Origin: BPGX01 sp037447455
Lineage (GTDB): Bacteria; Bacteroidota; Bacteroidia; B-17B0; Aurantibacillaceae
Direction of reading: 5' to 3'
DNA length: 64,000 bases
Assembly (NCBI GenBank): GCA_037447455.1
Contig: JBBIGQ010000002.1
Coordinates: 1-64,000, forward strand
Numbering within the stretch: position 1 is the stretch's first letter; each line of letters begins with the position of its first letter. This document shows positions 46,009-53,974 of the stretch, piece by piece. The position numbers and the translations under genes are program-made. The notes under the pieces were generated by a model that was not told the DNA's origin, ran no database searches, and was given only the letters and a program-made list of their open reading frames with translations.

Positions 46009-46473
46009 TTAGTCAATGTTTATAGTTGAATGAATGTACTGTTTCGTTTTTTGAATATCTTCCAAAAGAAAGGGAATAACTTGAAGAATACCCTGATAAA
46101 GTTCTGTAAAATTTGTCAACGAATAATCATGAGCCGTATAACTTCTGATTTCCCGTATTTTAATCCAGATGTCTGTGCTTCTTATCCATCCCTTTTTCTC
46201 TGCTATATGTAATAGCTCTCTTAATCTTTGAACATCAAAAAGTTCAATTTTAGCGAGAAATTTTAAGAGTTTTTTTAGAAAAATATCACTCGTCCTTGCA
46301 AATCGGCTTGCCAGTGCTTCCAGATGCATCAATTGCTCTTCACTTAATTTATCCCAATAGGTAATATCCATAGTTTTGCAGTGCTCATAAGATATTGCCG
46401 GACGCTCAGAACTTTTATTTAATAATTGTAGAATATAGTGCAGATGCTCGTATTCTTCCCTAGATAAAGTCAT
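46009..46473 (-). CDS. HEPN-domain protein with an Rx4HxY motif (HepT-like)
   Basis: The 154-residue, mostly helical protein has Arg110-x4-His115-x-Tyr117 (RSYTAHDY), the catalytic/AMPylation motif of HepT and HI0074-type HEPN proteins. In such type VII toxin-antitoxin pairs the HEPN protein is an RNase or the AMPylated partner, and the Tyr is modified by the nucleotidyltransferase. Its ATG overlaps the upstream nucleotidyltransferase stop by 4 bases, the usual pairing. It lies inside the pdh operon between E1 alpha and E2. Activity as a toxin is inference. Confidence 0.72.
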   Translation of the reverse strand: MTLSREEYEHLHYILQLLNKSSERPAISYEHCKTMDITYWDKLSEEQLMHLEALASRFARTSDIFLKKLLKFLAKIELFDVQRLRELLHIAEKKGWIRSTDIWIKIREIRSYTAHDYSLTNFTELYQGILQVIPFLLEDIQKTKQYIHSTINID

Positions 46474-46754
46474 AATTCGATTAAATCTTTAGCAATACTT
46501 TTAATAAAAGGATTTTCATCCAGGCGCTTAGCAATCACAATATCTATTTTCTGTTCTTCCATGTTTTTAAATATATCACAACGAATATCAATCAAATCTG
46601 AAAACGTAAGTTTATCCGACAAAACCAATATATCAATATCTCCCCCTTTTTTATCGTCTTTTGTTCTCAAACCAAATAAAAAAATTTTTGAATTCTTATC
46701 CTTTTTGAGAATAGAAGTTTTGATTATCTGTATTTCGTTGGGATCAACGCGCAT
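46470..46754 (-). CDS. Minimal nucleotidyltransferase (MntA-like), partner of the HEPN protein
   Basis: The 94-residue protein has the core of the minimal nucleotidyltransferase fold: G28-L-x9-Asp39-x-Asp41 (FGLRTKD then GDIDIL) and a third acidic residue, Asp71 (KIDIVIA). The usual motif is Gly-Ser; here Leu29 replaces Ser, though both metal-binding Asp are kept. In HEPN-MNT pairs it AMPylates the HEPN protein and acts as the antitoxin. It starts 15 bases after pdhA and overlaps the HEPN gene by 4 bases. Family likely; activity uncertain because of Leu29. Confidence 0.7.
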   Translation of the reverse strand: MRVDPNEIQIIKTSILKKDKNSKIFLFGLRTKDDKKGGDIDILVLSDKLTFSDLIDIRCDIFKNMEEQKIDIVIAKRLDENPFIKSIAKDLIEL

Positions 46755-46769
46755 GGGTGGGTGCCTGTT

Positions 46770-47798
46770 TTATTCTTTGATGAACGGATAATCTTGCTGA
46801 ACATAAACATCTTCATATAATTCCTGCGCATCAGGATACGGACTTTCCTCAGCAAACTGCACACTTTCTTCTACAATGGCTTTTACTTTTTCTTCCAGAT
46901 TTTCTATATCTGCATCCTTTAACCATCGATTATTTTTCATTGTTTTTATCACTCTTTCAATGCAATCATTTTTCTTATATTCTTCCACCTCCTCTTTTGT
47001 ACGATAGGTTTGTGGATCACTCATACTATGTCCTCTGTAGCGGTAGGTACGAACTTCCAGCAAGGTAGGCCCTTCACCGTTTCGGGCTCTTTCGACCGCT
47101 TCAAAAACAGCATTATGCACTTCCTCCACGCTCAATCCATCCACTTGATAAGAAGGCATATCATAAGCACATCCTAATTTATACAGATTCGTTACATTAC
47201 TGGTTCTTTCCACAGAAGTACCCATTGCGTAAAGGTTGTTTTCAATGATAAATACAACCGGTAGTTTCCATGTCATCGCCATGTTCAAGGTTTCGTGAAA
47301 AGCCCCCTGTCGTACAGCCCCATCGCCCATAGAAGTGATGCAAACATTTTTAGTCCCCATATACATTTCTGCAAAAGCAATCCCTGCCCCTAATGGTATT
47401 TGTCCGCCCACAATGCCATGTCCTCCAAAAAAATTATGTTCTTTACTGAACATGTGCATAGAGCCGCCTTTACCTTTGGAACAGCCGGTGCGTTTTGCAT
47501 ACATTTCAGCCATCACATATTTAGGATGCAATCCGAGTGCAATAGGATAAGCATGATCTCGATATGCTGTAATGTGCTTATCCTCTTTTTTAGTAGCGCT
47601 TACAATACCGGCTGCCACCGCTTCCTGACCAATGTACAAATGACAAAAACCTCTTATTTTTTGCTGTACATAAAGTTGTCCCGTCTTTTCTTCAAAACGA
47701 CGCATGAGCAGCATTTTTTCCAGCCATGACCAGTACTGTTCTTTTGAAAATGAAGAACTCTTTTTAGAAATTGATTTTTTTGTTTCCACTTTTCCCAT
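46770..47798 (-). CDS. pdhA: Pyruvate dehydrogenase E1 component alpha subunit
   Basis: E1 alpha binds thiamine diphosphate and decarboxylates pyruvate together with E1 beta. Marks are GQEAVAAGI, AYRDHAYPIALG, the TPP motif GDGAVRQGAFHE then ENN, and the YRYRGHSMSDPQTYR segment with conserved phosphorylation-loop residues. ATG 47798 gives 342 residues; a TTG two codons upstream is less likely. The next genes are the nucleotidyltransferase, the HEPN protein and E2, so the pdh operon here is E1 alpha, two accessory genes, then E2. E1 beta must be encoded elsewhere. Confidence 0.94.
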   Translation of the reverse strand: MGKVETKKSISKKSSSFSKEQYWSWLEKMLLMRRFEEKTGQLYVQQKIRGFCHLYIGQEAVAAGIVSATKKEDKHITAYRDHAYPIALGLHPKYVMAEMYAKRTGCSKGKGGSMHMFSKEHNFFGGHGIVGGQIPLGAGIAFAEMYMGTKNVCITSMGDGAVRQGAFHETLNMAMTWKLPVVFIIENNLYAMGTSVERTSNVTNLYKLGCAYDMPSYQVDGLSVEEVHNAVFEAVERARNGEGPTLLEVRTYRYRGHSMSDPQTYRTKEEVEEYKKNDCIERVIKTMKNNRWLKDADIENLEEKVKAIVEESVQFAEESPYPDAQELYEDVYVQQDYPFIKE

Positions 47799-47819
47799 TG
47801 TCAATCTATTTGTTGGCTA

Positions 47820-47827
47820 CAAAAGTA
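47820..47827 (-). promoter_or_regulatory. Candidate -7 box for the pdh operon
   Basis: On the minus strand this reads TACTTTTG, which fits TAnnTTTG. It lies 21 bases before ATG 47798 in the divergent gap with feoA. A TTTG lies upstream at 47842-47845 but the spacing of 14 bases is shorter than expected. Confidence 0.45.
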
Positions 47828-47957
47828 AGAATATTTTTTCGCAAACTAAAATATCGGCTTTACATACACATATAGGATAGAAAGTTAGATTAACATAATT
47901 TTAATCTCTCCCCAAAATACCCTCTTTTAGGTATTTATTTGCTTTCATGGATTTTAC

Positions 47958-47965
47958 TAACTTTG
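47958..47965 (+). promoter_or_regulatory. Candidate -7 box for feoA-feoB
   Basis: TAACTTTG matches the Bacteroidota -7 box exactly and ends 6 bases before ATG 47972, implying a leaderless or near-leaderless transcript. TTTA or TTTG lies upstream (47934-47941) with 16-20 base spacing. No obvious Fur box was recognised. Confidence 0.5.
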
Positions 47966-47971
47966 CCCAAT

Positions 47972-48211
47972 ATGAACACTGAAACATCCTTCAATTTAAG
48001 GACGATTAAGGTAGGAGAAAGAGTTAAAATTAAAGAGATAAAAGATCTCATAATTAAAAATTATCTGGCACAGGTTGGCATATTTATCCATCAGGAAATT
48101 GTCGTGTCAAAAATTGCCCCCTCTGGTTCTATGATTGCTCTGCAAACACAGGACCTTGAAATTGCCATTCGGGCAGATATTGCAAATTACATTGAAGTTC
48201 AACCGGTTTAA
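47972..48211 (+). CDS. feoA: Ferrous iron transport protein A
   Basis: The small SH3-like FeoA is 79 residues from ATG 47972, with the VGERVKIKEI and IAPSGSMIALQTQDLEIAIR pattern. It binds FeoB and supports ferrous iron uptake. An ATG 11 codons upstream is unlikely because the promoter box lies between. feoB follows after 12 bases. The pair makes a standard feoAB operon without feoC, as is usual in Bacteroidota. Confidence 0.88.
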   Translation: MNTETSFNLRTIKVGERVKIKEIKDLIIKNYLAQVGIFIHQEIVVSKIAPSGSMIALQTQDLEIAIRADIANYIEVQPV

Positions 48212-48223
48212 TGGATAACACTC

Positions 48224-50230
48224 ATGTCTTCTTCTTCAAAACGCTTTTTGTTAGTTGGCTCTCCGAATTCTGGCAAGACAAGCATGTTTAATCGTTTGAC
48301 GGGTTTACATCAAAAGACAGCCAATTATACGGGCGTTACCATTGAAAAACACATCGGCACTTTCTATTGTAAAAATGAACTAATAGAACTGGTGGATTTG
48401 CCTGGAATATATTCTTTGTATTCAACGGCTGTGGAAGAACAATTAGCCATTCGGGAAATTTTAAGTGGCGCATACGATGGGATTATTTTAGTTGCCAATG
48501 CCGACCAATTACAGAAAAATTTACTTCTGATACTGCAGGTACTGGATTTGAAAAAACCTTCTCTCTTGATACTTAACATGATAGATGAAGCATATAAAAA
48601 AAATATCCTTATTCAAACCAATGTGCTTCAAAGTTTACTTAATGTCAATGTAATTCCGGTCAGTGCCCGCTATGGAAACGGGCTGGATAAATTAAAGGAT
48701 ATACTTTTTACACTATCTGCAAGTAGTAGTGTATTTTATGATTGGAATACATTAAACAAACATGCTTCTATTCTAAAAAATGTAAAAGATTACTATACAT
48801 GGATTGATTTTTACACACTGCATAAAGAAGAACATCCGAACCTACAAGCCATTGTGAATGAAGACATTGAATACAAGCGCACTCTCATTCATTACATTGC
48901 AACAAAGAGTATTAAAACATCTTCCTTTTTTTCAAAACGTCAATTTTTAATAGATAAATACCTCACTCATAAAATATGGGGCTTTGTATTTTTAATCTTA
49001 ACCTTATTCATTACATTTCAGGTACTTTTTTTTGTAGCCGAATATCCGATGCAATGGATTGAATGGGTATTGGGAAGTTTTTCAGAATGGTTAGACACTT
49101 TTTTACCTAACACCGAATGGGCTAATTTAATTTTGAATGGAATAATTCCCGGCATTACGGGCGTTGTTATGTTTGTGCCACAAATCACATTACTTTTTCT
49201 GATGATAGGTATTTTGGAAGAGTCGGGATATATGGCACGAGTAAGTTTTTTACTGGACAGCGTTTTCCACAAATTTGGCCTGAGCGGAAAATCCTTAATA
49301 CCTCTTATGAGCGGCACGGCATGCGCTGTGCCGTCTATTATGTCCGCACGTACTATCAATAATCTTAAAGAAAAACTCATCACTATTTTAGTATTACCCT
49401 TTATGAGTTGTTCGGCAAGATTACCTGTTTATACTTTATTAATTGGCTTGCTATTTCCGGATAATACAGAATATCTTTTTTTCAATCTCAAAGGGTTGTT
49501 GTTATTAGGATTATACTTGTTTGGTTTAACGATTGCTTTACTTTATGCCTGGCTATTTCATAAAATCATTCAACATCAGGAGAATAGTTTTTTCTTTATT
49601 GAGCTCCCTTCCTATAAAATTCCTTATTGGAAAAATTTAGTAATAACTATTTGGAACAAAGTCCGTGTTTTTATTACAGATGCCGGAAAAATTATCGTTG
49701 CTATCTCTATTGTGTTGTGGTATTTAAGCACTCATACATTTCCATCTGTACAAAAAGAAATTCAGCAAAAGTATTTGGTTGCAGAAACCAACGACTCCTT
49801 AAAAAAAATGTATCAAAAAGAAATTTTGGAAACCTCATACATCGGAATAATCGGAAAAAAAATAGAGCCGCTTATTAGCCCATTAGGTTATGATTGGAAA
49901 ATTGGTATTGCCCTGATAACTTCTTTTGCGGCGCGCGAAGTGTTTGTAGGAACAATGGCCACTTTGTATTCTTCCGAAACCAATACAAATGTGTCTTCTT
50001 TACGAGAAAAAATTCGGGTAGCACAAAATCCAGATAATGGAGAAAAAGTTTTTTCTGTGGCCACCAATGTATCTTTACTAATCTATTACGCATTGGCTAT
50101 GCAATGCATCAGTACAATGGTCATCGTATACAAAGAGTTAAAATCCTTGAAATGGACAATAATACAATTTATCTTAATGACCGGAACAGCGTACATACTT
50201 GCTTTTGTGACCTATCAGATTCTACATTGA
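48224..50230 (+). CDS. feoB: Ferrous iron transporter FeoB
   Basis: This inner-membrane Fe2+ transporter has an N-terminal G domain (G1 GSPNSGKTSMFN near 12, DLPGIYSLYS as G3 near 58, NMIDEA as G4 near 119) and a membrane part with two gate halves (GIIPGITGVVMFVPQI, SGTACAVPSIMSAR, FMSCSARLPVYTLL). The 668-residue length is normal. It follows feoA by 12 bases and probably uses GTP binding to regulate Fe2+ passage. Confidence 0.94.
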   Translation: MSSSSKRFLLVGSPNSGKTSMFNRLTGLHQKTANYTGVTIEKHIGTFYCKNELIELVDLPGIYSLYSTAVEEQLAIREILSGAYDGIILVANADQLQKNLLLILQVLDLKKPSLLILNMIDEAYKKNILIQTNVLQSLLNVNVIPVSARYGNGLDKLKDILFTLSASSSVFYDWNTLNKHASILKNVKDYYTWIDFYTLHKEEHPNLQAIVNEDIEYKRTLIHYIATKSIKTSSFFSKRQFLIDKYLTHKIWGFVFLILTLFITFQVLFFVAEYPMQWIEWVLGSFSEWLDTFLPNTEWANLILNGIIPGITGVVMFVPQITLLFLMIGILEESGYMARVSFLLDSVFHKFGLSGKSLIPLMSGTACAVPSIMSARTINNLKEKLITILVLPFMSCSARLPVYTLLIGLLFPDNTEYLFFNLKGLLLLGLYLFGLTIALLYAWLFHKIIQHQENSFFFIELPSYKIPYWKNLVITIWNKVRVFITDAGKIIVAISIVLWYLSTHTFPSVQKEIQQKYLVAETNDSLKKMYQKEILETSYIGIIGKKIEPLISPLGYDWKIGIALITSFAAREVFVGTMATLYSSETNTNVSSLREKIRVAQNPDNGEKVFSVATNVSLLIYYALAMQCISTMVIVYKELKSLKWTIIQFILMTGTAYILAFVTYQILH

Positions 50231-50277
50231 CAAATTTAATTCCCCCCCATCTTTCTAACCATTCAAAATTTATTACC

Positions 50278-50285
50278 TAAATTTG
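50278..50285 (+). promoter_or_regulatory. Candidate -7 box for the biotin carrier protein gene
   Basis: TAAATTTG fits TAnnTTTG, 11 bases before ATG 50297. A TTTC lies at 50252-50255 (22-base spacing). A tract of seven C (50242-50248) lies just upstream. Confidence 0.45.
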
Positions 50286-50296
50286 CACCAAAAATT

Positions 50297-50809
50297 ATGT
50301 ATCAAATTCATTTTGATAACAAGCAATATTTTACCGTCACGGCGGTTAAACACTCCAACTACCGCCTTACAGGAAAAATTGAGAATACAGAATTCACTGC
50401 AGAAATAGAACAAGTACATCAATATGAGTACTTTTTGAGATATAAAAATTTGTCTTTCAATATTGTACTACTTAAATTCTATCCCGACGAAAAAAAACTC
50501 ATTCTAAAAATCAATGGGAAAAGAACAACAATAACAATGAAAGACAAATACGATTTGTTATTACAACAGCTTGGTATGGATAAACTGGCTTCTAAAAAAA
50601 CAGAAAGTATTAAAGCGCCCATGCCCGGATTGGTGCTAAATGTTTTAGTTTCCGAAGGACAGGCTGTAAAAAAAGGCGATACAATACTCATATTGGAAGC
50701 AATGAAAATGGAAAACGCGCTGAAAGCTCCCCAAGACGGCATTATTAAAAAAATAGCGGTCAGCAAGGGCACAGCCGTAGAAAAAAATCAATTGCTGATT
50801 GAACTATAA
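50297..50809 (+). CDS. Biotin carboxyl carrier domain protein
   Basis: The 170-residue protein has a C-terminal biotinyl/lipoyl domain: KAPMPGLVLNVLVSEGQ, then EAMKMENALKAP with the biotin-accepting Lys of MKM near 136, and a final DGIIKKIAVSKG. The N-terminal half is not conserved. It probably carries CO2 as the biotin subunit of an acyl-CoA (acetyl or propionyl) carboxylase. The carboxylase and transferase subunits are not in the window, so the substrate is uncertain. Confidence 0.82.
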   Translation: MYQIHFDNKQYFTVTAVKHSNYRLTGKIENTEFTAEIEQVHQYEYFLRYKNLSFNIVLLKFYPDEKKLILKINGKRTTITMKDKYDLLLQQLGMDKLASKKTESIKAPMPGLVLNVLVSEGQAVKKGDTILILEAMKMENALKAPQDGIIKKIAVSKGTAVEKNQLLIEL

Positions 50810-50820
50810 AACAATTATTT

Positions 50821-51603
50821 ATGAAACAAAGCAGAAGACATTTTTTAGTAAGCAGTTCACTAATTGGTTTTGGTTGGTTTTTAAATAAAAGTGGACTATT
50901 GTTTGCATCGCATACACATTTTGAAATGAACGAAACCACCCGTTCAGAAACATCTTCCTATACCGATAAGGACTTCGGCGACCAGTATCCCTATTCACTA
51001 CCTAAGTTGCCCTATTCTTATGATGCATTAGAGCCATACATAGATACAAAAACTATGGAAATTCATCATACCAAACACCATCAGGCCTATGTGAATAATC
51101 TGAATAAAGCACTGGAAAATCAATCTTTCAAAAATGCCCCACTCACCGAATTATTTGCTAAAATATCCACCTTAGATACTTCTATCCGAAACAATGGAGG
51201 CGGACATTACAACCACACTCTGTTTTGGCAAATGCTCAAAAGTAATAAAGATAATAAAGAAAACAAACCATCTGAAAAACTCATAGAAATTCTAAATAAA
51301 CAGTTTGGAAATTTTGATAACTTTAAAAAAGAGTTTTCAGAAAAAGCACTCAAGCTTTTTGGAAGTGGCTGGTGCTGGCTTATCAAAGATAATCAAAAGA
51401 ATCTTAAAATTATTACAACCCCCAATCAGGATAATCCTTTGATGGATGTAGTAGATAAAGACAACAGAGGCATTCCGGTCTTAGGCATTGATGTGTGGGA
51501 ACACGCTTATTATTTGAAGTATCAGAATAAACGTACCGAATACATAGAAAATTTCTGGAAGGTGATTAATTGGGAGTTTGTTGAAAAAAGAATTACTGGA
51601 TAA
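50821..51603 (+). CDS. Superoxide dismutase (Mn/Fe type) with a Tat signal
   Basis: The enzyme converts superoxide to H2O2 and O2. Metal ligands appear in EIHHTKHH, NGGGHYNHTLFW, GIDVWEHAYYL. The Gly-rich GGGH and the later NQDNP point to the Mn form or a cambialistic enzyme rather than classic FeSOD, but metal choice is not certain. The N-terminus reads SRRHFLVSSSLIGFGWFL, a twin-arginine signal, so it is probably exported folded to the periplasm. SODs of this family are usually cytosolic; the Tat form is unusual. queD follows 8 bases later. Confidence 0.9.
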   Translation: MKQSRRHFLVSSSLIGFGWFLNKSGLLFASHTHFEMNETTRSETSSYTDKDFGDQYPYSLPKLPYSYDALEPYIDTKTMEIHHTKHHQAYVNNLNKALENQSFKNAPLTELFAKISTLDTSIRNNGGGHYNHTLFWQMLKSNKDNKENKPSEKLIEILNKQFGNFDNFKKEFSEKALKLFGSGWCWLIKDNQKNLKIITTPNQDNPLMDVVDKDNRGIPVLGIDVWEHAYYLKYQNKRTEYIENFWKVINWEFVEKRITG

Positions 51604-51611
51604 TTCAATAA

Positions 51612-52022
51612 ATGAAAACAGCCGTTGTCAAAAAAATCAGTTTTTGTGCAGCCCATCGCTTGCACAATCCGGAATGGGACGCAGAAACCAATCAAAGCAT
51701 TTTTGGGAAATGTAATAATCCTCATTATCACGGACACAATTATGAATTACATGTAAAAGTTATCGGGGAAATAGAACCTTCAACGGGTTTTGTAATGGAT
51801 TTGAATGTATTAAGTGATTTGATAAAAAAAGAAATTCATCAAAAGTTTGATCATAAAAATCTAAACTTAGATTTGGAAGAGTTTAGAAACCTTAATCCCA
51901 CTGCCGAAAATATCGCTGTTGTAATTTACAATTTATTAAGACCAAAAATTTCTGAACATCTGGACTTAAAAATAATCTTGTACGAAACACCCAGAAATTA
52001 TGTTATTTATCCTGAAAAATAA
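51612..52022 (+). CDS. queD: 6-carboxytetrahydropterin synthase
   Basis: This zinc enzyme of queuosine synthesis has FCAAHRLHN, the catalytic Cys in FGKCNN, the zinc HYHGHNYEL, GFVMDLNVL, FDHKNLN and PTAENIAV with the Glu. These sites are complete. The 136-residue length is normal. QueC, QueE and the other queuosine genes are not in the window. The closely related pterin synthases (PTPS) are an alternative, but in Bacteroidota this gene is usually QueD. Confidence 0.9.
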   Translation: MKTAVVKKISFCAAHRLHNPEWDAETNQSIFGKCNNPHYHGHNYELHVKVIGEIEPSTGFVMDLNVLSDLIKKEIHQKFDHKNLNLDLEEFRNLNPTAENIAVVIYNLLRPKISEHLDLKIILYETPRNYVIYPEK

Positions 52023-52076
52023 TTGCCCATTTCATTTTTATTTTCGTAATTTGCCATTATTAAATAAAAAAATTAA

Positions 52077-52700
52077 ATGGAAGTTTTGTTACTTGTAATA
52101 GCAGCATATTTATTGGGCTCTATTCCTACGTCTGTGTGGATAGGCAAGTATTTTTACGGAATTGATATTCGTGAACATGGCAGCGGAAATGCGGGTGCCA
52201 CCAATACTTTCAGAGTATTAGGAAAAATACCCGGTATTATTGTATTAATTATAGATATTCTTAAGGGCAGTGCAGCCGTAAGTTTAGCTTATTTATTTGA
52301 AGACACATTGCCCCCTAATGAATTCGTGGATATTGAAATTGGTTTGGCTATTGCCTGTGTATTCGGGCATATTTTCCCATTGCTCGCAGGATTTAGGGGG
52401 GGGAAAGGGGTGGCTACTTTGTTGGGGGCTACTGTTATTATTACGCCTGTTTCCTGTGCACTTGCGTTGATTGTTTTTTTAATTGTATTATTTTCATCAC
52501 ACTATGTTTCATTGAGTTCAATGTTAGCAGGATTAAGTTATCCTATTATTTTACATTTAATTATGCATAATGAACAACGCACCTTAACCATTTATTCTAT
52601 TTTGATTGCCATCTTACTAATTATTACGCATCGCAAAAACATTCGCCGATTATTATTAAAAACAGAATCTAAAGTAGTTTTATTTAAATCCACAAGCTAA
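52077..52700 (+). CDS. plsY: Glycerol-3-phosphate acyltransferase PlsY
   Basis: PlsY acylates glycerol-3-phosphate from acyl-phosphate at the inner membrane, the first step of phospholipid synthesis. It has about five helices, GSGNAGATNTFRVLG near 37 and GFRGGKGVATLLG near 105. An 8-base G tract (52396-52403) encodes the RGG of that motif. The 207-residue length is normal. Its stop overlaps the next gene's start by one base (TAATG). Confidence 0.93.
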   Translation: MEVLLLVIAAYLLGSIPTSVWIGKYFYGIDIREHGSGNAGATNTFRVLGKIPGIIVLIIDILKGSAAVSLAYLFEDTLPPNEFVDIEIGLAIACVFGHIFPLLAGFRGGKGVATLLGATVIITPVSCALALIVFLIVLFSSHYVSLSSMLAGLSYPIILHLIMHNEQRTLTIYSILIAILLIITHRKNIRRLLLKTESKVVLFKSTS

Positions 52701-53974
52701 TGTCTGTATTTCGTTGGTGTGTATTGTTCCATGTTTTAAGTGTTACACTTTTGGCACAAAACATACGTTACGACGACTTTATTTATCAAAAAAACATACG
52801 CTCTGTTTTTCTTCATCCGGCAGATTTTGAAATGGGCTTGCCCGTGTTGGATTTAAATGATCCTAATCAACAATTACAATTAAGTTTTGACGATTTGGAC
52901 GCCGATGTAAAAAATTATTCCATTTACTTTATTCATTGCGACGCTTTCTGGAAGCCAAGTGATTTGATGACTTCGGAATACATCAACGGATTCTTTGAAC
53001 TGAATATTCTCAATTATGCCTTTTCTCAAAATATGCTTCAAAAATACACTCATTATGATATAAAATTTCCAACCGCTAATATGCAGTTTACCAAAGCAGG
53101 CAATTACTTGCTGGTGCTCTATCAAACACCCGACAAATCAAAAATTGTTGCTACCAGAAGGTTTTATGTACTGAACAACGTAGTGGATATTGCCGCACAG
53201 ATAAGTCAACCCATCGGCAATGATTTACAATACAGCGGTCAACACATTGATTTTACTATCAGTTCAAAAAATTATCCGCTAACCAATCCCGTTACCGATA
53301 TGAAAATTTTTCTGATGCAAAATGGCAGAAAAGACAATATGGTAAGTAATATACCCGCAACTTTTATGACGAGTAATAGTTTTCAATACACATTAGATGA
53401 CCGCACAACATTTTTAGGCTCAAACGAATTTCGTTATTTTGATATTCGTACCTTGTTTACTTACACTGAAAGAATAGCCAATATCATCAAAGACGATAAT
53501 GGGAAATGGCACGTGTATCTTACACGAGATGAACCGAGATACAAACAAAAGTATGCTTTTCAAAACGATATTAACGGCAATTTTTTAATTCGTAACAATG
53601 ACCGTTTGTCAAATCCAGATGTAGAAGCCGATTATGCGTATGTACATTTTCAATTCTCATATCCTTATCCTATCAGCAAAGGTAATGTGTACATTTTAAG
53701 CAGAATCAATAACTGGGCACTAACCGAAGAAAATAAAATGACATACAACGAAACCACCAAAACGTATGAATGCACATTGTATCTGAAACAAGGATATTAC
53801 AATTATATTTATTCTATACAATACGACGATGATACAAAATGTAACGAAACAGAAACCGAAGGTAGCTACTGGCAAACAGAAAACGATTATTACATTTTTG
53901 TATATCATCAACCACGAGGATATTATTATGACCAATTAGTGGGGCTTTTGCGCATCAATACCTTGAAGCGATGA
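52700..53974 (+). CDS. T9SS plug-type protein (DUF5103)
   Basis: A signal peptide (about residues 1-19) is followed by the DUF5103 pattern: IYQKNIRSVFLHP, the paired beta-sandwich-like part, and NDIAAQISQPIGNDLQYSGQHIDF-type strands near 165. DUF5103 proteins correspond to the plug of the T9SS translocon (SprA), which seals the pore. Finding it, plus T9SS cargo domains elsewhere in the window, supports a working type IX system. The start overlaps plsY by one base, so it is coupled to it. Confidence 0.78.
   Translation: MSVFRWCVLFHVLSVTLLAQNIRYDDFIYQKNIRSVFLHPADFEMGLPVLDLNDPNQQLQLSFDDLDADVKNYSIYFIHCDAFWKPSDLMTSEYINGFFELNILNYAFSQNMLQKYTHYDIKFPTANMQFTKAGNYLLVLYQTPDKSKIVATRRFYVLNNVVDIAAQISQPIGNDLQYSGQHIDFTISSKNYPLTNPVTDMKIFLMQNGRKDNMVSNIPATFMTSNSFQYTLDDRTTFLGSNEFRYFDIRTLFTYTERIANIIKDDNGKWHVYLTRDEPRYKQKYAFQNDINGNFLIRNNDRLSNPDVEADYAYVHFQFSYPYPISKGNVYILSRINNWALTEENKMTYNETTKTYECTLYLKQGYYNYIYSIQYDDDTKCNETETEGSYWQTENDYYIFVYHQPRGYYYDQLVGLLRINTLKR

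Noticed and set aside
49018..49383. Open frame of 121 codons on the minus strand opposite feoB
   Set aside because: It is antisense to the conserved FeoB membrane part and shows no independent signal.
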